NCBI GenBank assembly: GCA_013054445.1
Contig: JAAMPI010001683.1
Coordinates: 1-11,408 of the forward strand
Direction: 5' to 3'
DNA length: 11,408 nt
Source: Cudoniella acicularis
Taxonomy: Eukaryota > Ascomycota > Leotiomycetes > Helotiales > Helotiaceae
How positions within the stretch are numbered: the first letter of the stretch is position 1; every line of letters starts with the position of its first letter. Below the pieces are notes generated by a model that searched no databases, was not told the DNA's origin, and saw nothing but the letters and a program-made list of their open reading frames with translations. The translations under genes were made by a program, and so were the position numbers. This document shows, piece by piece, positions 1 through 6,717 of this stretch.

Positions 1-108
1 GTGTTGAAGGTGTTGAGGGAAGGAAGGTATGACAATAGAGGGGTGAATGATAGCAGCAAGGGGTTCAATGACAGCGAGGAGAGGGGTGCCGTGGTGGTTG
101 AGGATTGA
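1..108 (+). CDS. 3' end of an unidentified gene (partial)
   Basis: Frame 1 is open from the first base to a TGA at 106-108, giving 35 residues. They are charged and end in EERGAVVVED, which resembles a normal C-terminal tail. The other two plus frames stop early. The minus strand also has an open stretch here, but bases 1-120 contain no CT on the plus strand, so there is no AG acceptor on the minus strand to splice the neighbouring ATPase gene into it. If real, this gene converges on the ATPase gene with about 66 bp between stop codons. Nothing in the fragment identifies a family. It could instead be open UTR. Confidence 0.35.
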   Translation: MLKVLREGRYDNRGVNDSSKGFNDSEERGAVVVED

Positions 109-174
109 CAGTAAGTAAAGCAATAATAACACATCTCAACCACCCTTCAAAACCCCAAAACCCATTACTCTTAA

Positions 175-3001
175 TCACAGCTTAGCTAAGTTCTTCTCGA
201 AGCCACAAAACACACCAAATTCCACCTTCAGCTCCAGCAGCTGCGAAGCCGAAACTTTCCGCCAACCCATAAGCATAGCGCTAGGATCAGTCGGTTTACA
301 AGGCGTCAGCTTTTCAGCGCCCTCGTGTACGACCTGGATTTTACAGCAATGGCCGTCGAGTATCGAGTGGAACAGGAATCCTCGATACCTTAGTCCAATG
401 CTTGGGCGAAGAAACTTTCTTGACAGGCTGCATGAAAGCGTCCCGAACCGCAATATTCATATCACTTCCAGATAGACCTTCCGTCTTCTTCGCAAAATCC
501 TTGTAATTGTCTTCCGTGAGATTGGTTACGGAGTCTCCAACGTGGATTTGGAACATTTGAGCTCGTGCTTCCTCGTCTGGGAGGGGGATGTACACTTTTT
601 TCTGGAAGCGTCGACGGATTGCAAGATCGAGGGACCAAGGAAGATTGGTGGCTGCCAAGAGAAGTATTCCATCGTTGTCGTGGCCCGCGCCGTCAATTTG
701 AACCATGAATTCGGTTTTGAGACCGGCCAAGTGAGGGTTGGTACAAGGTGTGTCACGGGTCCCGCAAAGTGCGTCAAGTTCATCAATGAAGATGACCGAT
801 GGCTTGTTCTCTCGGGCCATCTGGAAGAGTGTCTTTACAAGCCTACAATATTGCGTCAAAAGAAAATCCATACAAACAAAGTAAACAAAATTGTATTGAA
901 ATGCGACTTACCTTTCACTTTCTCCCAACCACTTTGACGTCATATCGCTACTGCTGATGCTGAACAGAGTAGACCCAGCTTCAGCGGCAACAGCTTTAGC
1001 TAGATAGCTCTTTCCTGTTCCAGGTGGGCCGTAAAGCAGAATGTCACGGCGAGGTTTCCGCTTGCCACTAAACAGTTGCGGAAACCTGACAGGAAGGATA
1101 ACCGCTTCTTGGAGTTCCTCCTTTGCCGCTTCAAACCCCGCGACATCATCCCAATTTACATTAGGACTCTCTTTCACAATTGCACGTTCTAGCGACTCAC
1201 TCAGTTGCTTTTCTCCTTCCTTGAGGCTAGAAGGGTTAGCATCCTCGGAATCTTCGTCTAAATTTTTGGGCTTATTAGCTTGATCAGAAGTAGATATGAA
1301 AGGATTGGAGGACTTGTTGAATGAGTCGTTATTGTTTTCGCCCGAAGAAGATGGATTGGTGGGTTTGGAACTGTGGTTTGGGGATGAGGGCTCCAAGAAA
1401 TCGATCCCTAAAGTCGAATCTGTCTGTTTTTTCTCCATTTCCTTCCTCACTAGCCAATGGTTTTTGGGGCAGCGAGAGGCTGTATGACATGATGGACAAC
1501 AACACCAATCACATTTATCACAGGAGAAATATTCCCCAAATATTCCCTTGAAGCAAGTATCGCATACCGCCTGCCCTTCCTTGAGCTCTTCGGGGAGTTT
1601 GATGATTTTCACCCACGTGAATGTCACGGCTTTCGCCCATTCTGGACAGTAGAGGCAGTAGCACATCAGGCATAAATGAGCTCTAGTACCGTCTTTGAGT
1701 GTGTGTTCCCAGGCTGCTGATAACCCAATTAGATCAGGAAAAGGGTTTTCGCAACGTTGGCATTTTAAAACAACATCATGCGTCCAGAGGCTGGGTTTCC
1801 GAGCGGGGGACGAGTTTTGTTTCTTTGCTTTCAGAATCGTTGCCATGGTGATTTCTTTCGGCAAGGAGCCACCACCATATCTTCGAAGCACAAGATAGAA
1901 TGCGAGGGTGAATTCGTCCAAGGTGTAGGTCCCGTTCTCGTCCAAGCCCGTTGGCCCCCATATTTTCGCCAGATCTTCAGCGGGTAGCAATGAGCCCCAC
2001 ATCTCCTTGAATTCGTCTCCTGTCATGGATTCACCTTCTTTCACGAAATTGAAGAGGTCTTCGCACATGTCGTGAAGTGTTTCGACACTTAGGCGCGATT
2101 CAGGTGCTTCTGATCCTATCGGCTCCTCCTCTTTTGGTATTACTGTTGGATACTGGCCCTCAAATATCTGGCGCACAAACAACGGTTCCAGGAGTGGACT
2201 TGGCGGCAAGTTGTAAGAACGAACGGTCTCGATCACCGGGTTGGTATATCTGTATGGAGTTGTGTTTTTTGTCCATTCGGCGTAATAATAGTCTACGTTG
2301 TAGGGGCACAAGCAAGTGTTTTTCGTCATAGTCCAACCCTCCTCGTACATTCGATTCAATTCCTTGCCCAAATCTAGTGATAAGCCGCGCCACGAATAAA
2401 CCCGATCGTCATATACAATGAGGAATGATTCCTCCGCACCAAAGAAAACATTTGTTATCGTTGTACGTTGGAGCGACCATGCCGCAGTGCCTCGTGTGTT
2501 CATGTCTTTGGCAGCGTCCGTATGGAAAAGTTTCGGGAATGTGCCTTTCATGGAGAGTCGAGCATAACCGTCGTTGTATCGAACAAACCACCCGCCTCCG
2601 GGGCTGAATGTCAGGTGCGAAACGCCTTTGCCGCTAATATCGGCTGAGAGGTTGGCGTTTTCTGTGCGGTAATCTAGTTTATTATCACCGTAAGTGAGGC
2701 CCAAAATATCAACCCGCGACTGACGTCTCGGAGTAATGAAAAGTAATTGTCAAGAAAAACTCACAAACCCCGTTCTTTTTCCTCCACATCTCTAGATCCG
2801 GACCGATAGAACCCCAATCAACATTACCAATTAGGTTTTCTCCATCATTTTTTTCTATGTTCGTGCTGCTTATATTGTGGCTGGCGGTCTCGTCAGAATT
2901 GTGAAAATTTTCATTTCAGCATTTAACACGTACTATCTGATGAAAAGATCATTCCCAATAACCCAGGAGCCTCTTTTGTGCCCAAAAATGAAGAACGGCA
3001 T
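175..3001 (-). CDS. Vps4/katanin-type AAA ATPase with EF-hand-like and cysteine-rich (ZZ-like) N-terminal regions
   Basis: Five exons: 3001-2934, 2868-2769, 2719-912, 842-389 and 333-175. All phases join, giving about 862 residues. The AAA module is of the meiotic/Vps4 subgroup: [17 protein letters not shown] near 576, Walker A GPPGTGKS (620-627), pore-loop segment SKWLGESER, Walker B VIFIDE (to about 680), sensor ATN (about 725), paired arginine fingers in AIRRRF (735-736). A Vps4_C-like segment follows ([15 protein letters not shown]). Upstream lie a conserved-looking globular N-terminus ([15 protein letters not shown]), an EF-hand/EH-like helix-loop-helix (about 262-345, loop 314-325 with Gly in the first ligand position), a Cys-rich region (376-477, several CxxC pairs and a ZZ-like CDTC...CDKC...CPSCH), and a Ser/Asn-rich linker. 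No MIT domain is seen, so it is probably not the ESCRT-III ATPase itself. The protein ends about 19 residues after LLEL and lacks the usual last Vps4 helix. An in-frame ATG at 3205 would add 68 residues; 3001 was chosen because it opens directly into the segment that splices cleanly. Function unknown; ATP-driven remodelling of a protein complex is inferred. Confidence 0.85.
334..388 (-). other. Intron before the Vps4_C segment (55 bp)
   Basis: Donor GTATCG after ACTAAG and acceptor AATCCAG. Phase 0 joining gives KHWTK followed by [20 protein letters not shown], restoring the Vps4 C-terminal region. Unspliced, the frame ends in an unrelated tail after a few codons. Confidence 0.8.
843..911 (-). 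other. Intron inside the AAA module (69 bp)
   Basis: Donor GTAAGT follows AAAG at 912, and the acceptor is TTGTAG before GCTTGTAAAG. Splicing joins WLGESE, a split arginine codon and [10 protein letters not shown], which is exactly the continuity expected in Vps4-type ATPases. Both flanking frames run into stops otherwise. Confidence 0.9.
2720..2768 (-). other. Short intron with unusual GTTTGT donor (49 bp)
   Basis: Only a phase-0 junction fits here: ...WRKKNG joined to [14 protein letters not shown]. That puts the donor at GTTTGT and the acceptor at GACGTCAG. Using the better-looking GTGAGT four bases downstream would change phase and reach a TGA within four codons, so the weak donor is preferred. 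Confidence 0.6.
2869..2933 (-). other. First intron, tandem AAGCAG acceptor (65 bp)
   Basis: The donor is GTACGT, a TTCTGAC branch-like site lies inside, and the acceptor is AAGCAG. Either AG (ending at 2869 or 2866) keeps the frame, inserting or omitting one serine after FIRY. Exon 1 (3001-2934) encodes [20 protein letters not shown] and onward. Confidence 0.6.
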
Positions 3002-3564
3002 TCTGACTGGAAATTGTCGATGGCCCCAGCCAGGCAAGGTTAGAATTGAAAGAGGAGATAGAGGTCGAGAGAAATCGCGGAGCTCCGATAGATAGTGAGC
3101 TTGAATTATTTTTGGTGCGAAGGTGCCCGATTGACGTGGCAAAAAGCACTCATGGTGAACGCCTCTGACTGAAACTGACTCTGATACTAGATCACTAGAG
3201 GTCATCACATCGCGAAAAGTTTACATTTTGAACTCAGTCTAAGAGTCTATTGCACAACTTCCCCTGCGTACTTGTAGAACAGGGCGCATGCTTTGGGTGT
3301 TAATTGGTCCGTGGGCGTGGACATGATCGATCGACATTTGAAGATCGGCACTAAGACAGCCCGGCGTCAAGACATTTTGGGGGTTGAGAGGTGGTTGCTC
3401 CCGTAATACTGGAGGGGTAAGATTATGCACAGCATATGTTGTCTAGGATAATTGTGCAGGAAATGGTGTTGCATCGTCGCATATTGCAAAGGCATGATGG
3501 GTGCCCCCCCTCTCCCCTATCGTCAGGAAAGGGGTTCGCGGTTTTAAGCGAAGGTTGTGAAATG

Positions 3565-3632
3565 TTCCCAGAAGGGATTTAAACCTACAACCCCTTTAAA
3601 AATGGAGCTGCTCAAATATTCGGCTTCTTTTA
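3565..3632 (-). other. Degenerate tRNA-Lys-like relic
   Basis: Read on the minus strand, there is a seven-base loop TTTTTAA flanked by CTCC and GGGG (a Lys UUU-type anticodon arm). It is followed by GGTTTAAATCC (3585-3575), one C-to-T change away from a B-box/T-loop consensus. The T-stem does not pair well, and no 5' acceptor strand matching the 3' CTGGGAA is found, so it cannot be a functional tRNA as it stands. It could be a mutated tRNA copy, a tRNA-derived element or coincidence. Confidence 0.25.
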
Positions 3633-4408
3633 TTAAGTATTCGTGATTGGATTAGAGTCGCTTCTTTAAAATTCGACTATCCCTCTCTTTCGTCCTGGAC
3701 CCTAATTGTGTAAAAAGGTACGAAATCTTAATTTGTGAATTTTTTTTTATTAAATAATTGCCCTAAAAACACCCAAGAGTCGTGAAATCGCGTTATATTC
3801 AAGACAAGATAAAATTCAGGATCATGGTAGGGTAGTGTAGACTTTTAGGAATGAGTATCCCTTCGATTACCCACAAAATACTTCAAATTCACTCAATATC
3901 TACTGAATGAAAAAAAATTAATTAAGCTACTAGAATAAACAATGGGAAGGAAGAGATTCTGTCTTTCTTTTTGTATAATATCTCGTAGGTTCTTAACGAT
4001 TATTCTTTGAGGTGTCGTGGATGAAAGCGGGGTATGCGCTTCGACTGTGGAATGGTCGGCAAACCTAAAAGTATACCTATTTGGATTAATTGTCAATAAA
4101 TTCGCCGTAATCGAGAGTACACTGGGTAAATAACGCGACAAGAAATTATTGGATGGCCTCCGGAAGCAATTATAGCAGTTAGCTGATCCGAATCTATTGA
4201 TATTACAGTAACCCCACCCGCCATCAAATCGCACCAATTACTTGCTTTCGCTTGAAATTCTAAAAGAATTACACTATTCACTAGTTTCAAAAACGCCCAA
4301 AAAGATTGTTCACTACATTCTTGTCTGCGCTAACCTCTTCAGAATGATTTAGCGGAAGTAACGTTGTTAGAGTGGATTTTGATGAGTACCATCGCTTGCA
4401 ATTTTTTT

Positions 4409-4717
4409 CTATGAAGAAGAATACGGAGATATATCCTCCACTATTTGAAAAAAGCAAACCATCACTCTCAAGTAAGCTACAAGGTTACATTTACTTCTGA
4501 TGAATTGAAGTGCACAGAAAATAAACGCGTAGGTACCTTCAGCTAATATGTATGACTGGTCTCGGTAGTGGCCTCCAAGAAAATGATGCGCGTAATAGAT
4601 TAAACGAGATTCAAAGTAACGTTGACTTCTTTCGAAAATGAACTCAAAGAGATCAAATTGAATCAAATCATCGTGCAGATAGAATTTAGGCGGAGGCCTC
4701 TCAGCACCTTGCCGCAT
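4409..4717 (-). CDS. Small hypothetical ORF (doubtful)
   Basis: ATG at 4717 opens 102 codons in an otherwise AT-rich, stop-dense region. The predicted protein is rich in aromatic residues and starts MRQGAERPPPKFYLHDDL, with a possible helical or hydrophobic segment around AFIFCALQFI. A potential 54-bp in-frame intron (GTAAAT...CAAATAG) lies near the end, so the frame stays open with or without splicing; spliced, the tail becomes MEDISPYSSS. I recognise no domain. It may be a remnant of an older gene or a chance ORF. Confidence 0.22.
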   Translation of the reverse strand: MRQGAERPPPKFYLHDDLIQFDLFEFIFERSQRYFESRLIYYAHHFLGGHYRDQSYILAEGTYAFIFCALQFIRSKCNLVAYLRVMVCFFQIVEDISPYSSS

Positions 4718-4841
4718 TCTTCAACTTATTTGGTTTGTAACTTTGTATTTCCGGAAAGTATTCTTGTAGTTTACGTGTATTGACATTCAACCTTATTGGT
4801 CAGTTCGCTTGGAAGGTTAAATAATTGCTCCAACTAACATG

Positions 4842-4849
4842 TATAAAAA
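4842..4849 (+). promoter_or_regulatory. TATA box of the secreted-protein gene
   Basis: TATAAAAA lies 69 bp upstream of the ATG at 4918. Between it and the start codon is an A/C-rich, ATG-free leader, and the start context is GCAAAAATGA with A at -3. This is a typical fungal core promoter arrangement. Confidence 0.5.
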
Positions 4850-4917
4850 AAAACCAGCCCAGCTTAACAATTGAAAACTCCGAGTTCTGATCAAACAGTT
4901 TCATTGACATCGCAAAA

Positions 4918-5683
4918 ATGACACCTCTCTATCTGATTTTGCTGTTTGCTTCTTTAATCCATTTGTCTGCTGGCTCAGGATGCTATTCTCAGTCAAGAGA
5001 ACCGATGCTGGACTCTTTTGAGCCTTGCAATTCACCTATCAATCCAGGAGCATGTTGTAATGGAATTGCGGGAAATGGGGGTGATCTTTGCACCAGCACG
5101 GGACTGTGTCTTAGACAGGCTGTCGCTCCTGGGTTTCTCTACCAGGATGGTTGCACAGATCCAAATTGGGGTTCCAGTTGCCCTCAGTTTTGCCCAGGTA
5201 TGTGATCATACTACTTCTTTCTCCATAACTGAATAGTGGAAACTGACTGAAGATGGTAGGCAAGAGCGGGGTCTCAATGATGGTGCAGCAATGCAGTGAT
5301 GCTCCAGCGTAAGTGAAATCTAGTCCATTGATCCTTTGTCATTTATTTCCCCAAACCCCAAAGGCGAAAGTTTAGTCCCAATAAAACCAGCAGTCACATT
5401 TCTACTCCTATTATTCTTGGAAAAGACCGAAACAGAAATATGCTAACCTCGCAATCTTCGCAGCCCAGGTACATGGTGCTGTAAACCACGAGATGAGGTA
5501 GCAGACTGCTGCAAGAAGGCATTCACAGCAGACGTCGGATACATCATGCTCCCAGACAACTCAGACCCTGACACAGCCGATGCTGTGATCGACGTCCTCG
5601 TTGCAACGGCAACTTCAACGGCCATTTCGACAAGGTCATCCTTAAACTTGGTCAGAAGCGCGATGTCCACTTTTGCGGCGTAA
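4918..5683 (+). CDS. Small secreted cysteine-rich protein (three exons)
   Basis: Exons 4918-5197, 5260-5308 and 5464-5683 give 182 residues. Residues 1-18 form a signal peptide (MTPLYLILLFASLIHLSA). The mature part has 14 cysteines (22, 37, 46, 47, 58, 64, 79, 88, 92, 105, 115, 116, 125, 126), including CC pairs and a block GCTDPNWGSSCPQFC. This resembles a widespread ascomycete extracellular pattern (C, C, CC, C, C, then C-T-D-x-x-W-x-S-x-x-C-P-x-F-C, later WCC). Intron 1 (62 bp) has GTATGT, CTGAC and a TAG acceptor; intron 2 (155 bp) has GTAAGT and a GCTAACC branch site 17 nt before CAG. Both join in phase and extend the cysteine pattern, which supports the model over the 95-codon first frame alone. 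The C-terminal 55 residues are Ala/Thr/Ser-rich; many relatives continue to a TM segment, which is not seen here. Role unknown; it is presumably disulfide-bonded and secreted or at the cell surface. Confidence 0.7.
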
Positions 5684-5811
5684 CCAAAAATCTCCTTCAT
5701 ATAGCTCTGAGTCTGCTTTGATGGCATTGTTGTGTTCAGAAGGCAAATCATGACAGTGATAGGTAGAGTGGATGCGTTGCTCACAGCGGCACTTCTTTCT
5801 TCCTCAGTCAT
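5443..5811 (-). CDS. Antisense open frame opposite the last exon of the secreted-protein gene (doubtful)
   Basis: An ATG at 5811 opens 122 codons to a TAG at 5443, beginning MTEEERSAAVSNASTLPITV. About 70 codons lie opposite exon 3 of the plus-strand gene, with wobble positions facing wobble positions, a phase in which shadow frames often stay open. The remaining 40-odd codons are not explained by that. No family was recognised. The plus-strand exon is preferred because it extends the cysteine pattern and is bounded by a good branch site and acceptor. Confidence 0.2.
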   Translation of the reverse strand: MTEEERSAAVSNASTLPITVMICLLNTTMPSKQTQSYMKEIFGYAAKVDIALLTKFKDDLVEMAVEVAVATRTSITASAVSGSELSGSMMYPTSAVNAFLQQSATSSRGLQHHVPGLRRLRG

Positions 5812-6283
5812 TTTATATTTGACGGAGATACACGGCCAAAAAAGGGAAAAGTGGAATTCAAAAAGTTTTTGGTCTTGATTCAACGTAAGAATACAAACTG
5901 AGGAAGTAAAATTCGCCCTTCTCAAACAACATACAAAATTACTCAGACCCTTTCAGGATTAATCCAGTCTCAAAAGATTAGTGGACTTGCAAATTATGCT
6001 TAATTTAGTTCTTGATCGTCTAGGAATGCGAAAATAGTGTCGGTATCCTGGAGCCCCCCTTTATCTCGCTTGATATGCTATAAAAGGCAATTATGCAAAA
6101 AGAAATGTCGCTATTTGTATATTGTATGACGCTCCTTGCATAGAAGCACACGAATTATAAATTATTAAGTTGCCAATGATATTGTTTTAAAATTTACAAA
6201 TCTCGCAACCTTTAAGAGCTGCATCGCTTGAGCGTGCGTTAGAACCTAAGAGTTATGCTGGAAGTAGTGCTAAAGGAGGAGAC

Positions 6284-6338
6284 TATAGTGTGTGATGCAC
6301 TGAAGGGGGGATGTATTATAGTGAGCAATGCGCTGAAG
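6284..6338. repeat. Degenerate 22-bp direct repeat, two copies
   Basis: TATAGTGTGTGATGCACTGA (6284 onward, 22 bp with the following AG) and TATAGTGAGCAATGCGCTGA (6317 onward) match at 18 of 22 positions, 33 bp apart. Three of the four differences are C/T or G/A transitions. Confidence 0.5.
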
Positions 6339-6425
6339 CGATGCACTGTAGCTTTCTATCTTCGTAGGGATGCATGGTTATGAAGTTTTGTTCCATAAGA
6401 TGCCTTTTTACAGAAAAATATAACT

Positions 6426-6461
6426 ATTACTTAGGTAAGAAATCCGATCCACCTAGGTAAT
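6426..6461. repeat. Imperfect inverted repeat
   Basis: ATTACTTAGGT (6426-6436) and ACCTAGGTAAT (6451-6461) are reverse complements at 10 of 11 positions, with a 14-bp spacer. This is a hairpin or paired binding site, too small to call a transposon end. Confidence 0.4.
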
Positions 6462-6524
6462 AATAAATAGGACTTTTTTATTCATTCATATATCTAAAAG
6501 TAGGAAGAATTTGCTAAAGGTGCA

Positions 6525-6553
6525 AAAGGGGTTAAATCAGCAGAATCCCCTTT
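6525..6553. promoter_or_regulatory. Opposed AAAGGGG / CCCCTTT motifs upstream of the amidase
   Basis: AAAGGGG at 6525-6531 and CCCCTTT at 6547-6553 form 7-bp inverted arms about 165-190 bp before the start codon. Each contains the AGGGG core of fungal stress-response elements bound by Msn2/Msn4-type zinc fingers. Their role here is an inference from position and motif only. Confidence 0.3.
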
Positions 6554-6717
6554 AAGTTAAGTGGGCGGTGAAGGCAAAGGACAAGCCTCGGCTCATTCTG
6601 TCCCTCCCCTCGAATTGCTATTCTCCGTACACCTTTCCTGTCGTTTCGTCATGTTTTTCACGAATACTTGGTCCCCCTCTTGGCCTCGACGGCCTGTCTA
6701 TCTTCGAAATACAAAAA

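Larger units (their letters stand above)
3002..4917. other. AT-rich intergenic region between divergent genes
   Basis: This gap separates the start of the ATPase gene (minus) from the secreted-protein gene (plus), so it should hold both promoters. From about 3590 to 4900 it is AT-rich. Open frames longer than 60 codons at 3893-4237 and 4093-4290 (minus) resemble no family and are read as chance. Contents listed separately are a tRNA-like relic (3565-3632), a doubtful ORF (4409-4717) and a TATA box (4842-4849). No transposon ends were recognised. Confidence 0.6.
5684..6717. other. Intergenic region with the amidase promoter
   Basis: From about 5815 this region is AT-rich and holds no convincing gene. 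It contains a degenerate 22-bp direct repeat (6284-6305 and 6317-6338), a small imperfect inverted repeat (6426-6461), a TATAAAAG at about 6079-6086 that is too far from 6718 to be its obvious TATA box, and a pair of opposed AGGGG/CCCCT motifs (6525-6553). The frame of the amidase is open from 6568, but the first ATG in it is at 6718, so 6568-6717 is taken as leader. Confidence 0.5.

Noticed and set aside
542..937. Plus-strand 131-codon frame opposite the AAA module
   Set aside because: It lies antisense to a clearly conserved ATPase domain and has no recognisable content of its own.
3893..4290. Two overlapping minus-strand open frames in the AT-rich gap
   Set aside because: They resemble no family, have no clear start context, and overlap each other in different frames.
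6079..6086. TATAAAAG as the amidase TATA box
   Set aside because: It lies more than 600 bp before the start codon, too far to be the core promoter unless a long leader or upstream intron exists.
6568..6717. N-terminal extension of the amidase from a GTG
   Set aside because: Nuclear fungal genes normally start at ATG; the first in-frame ATG at 6718 gives the usual family N-terminus and length.
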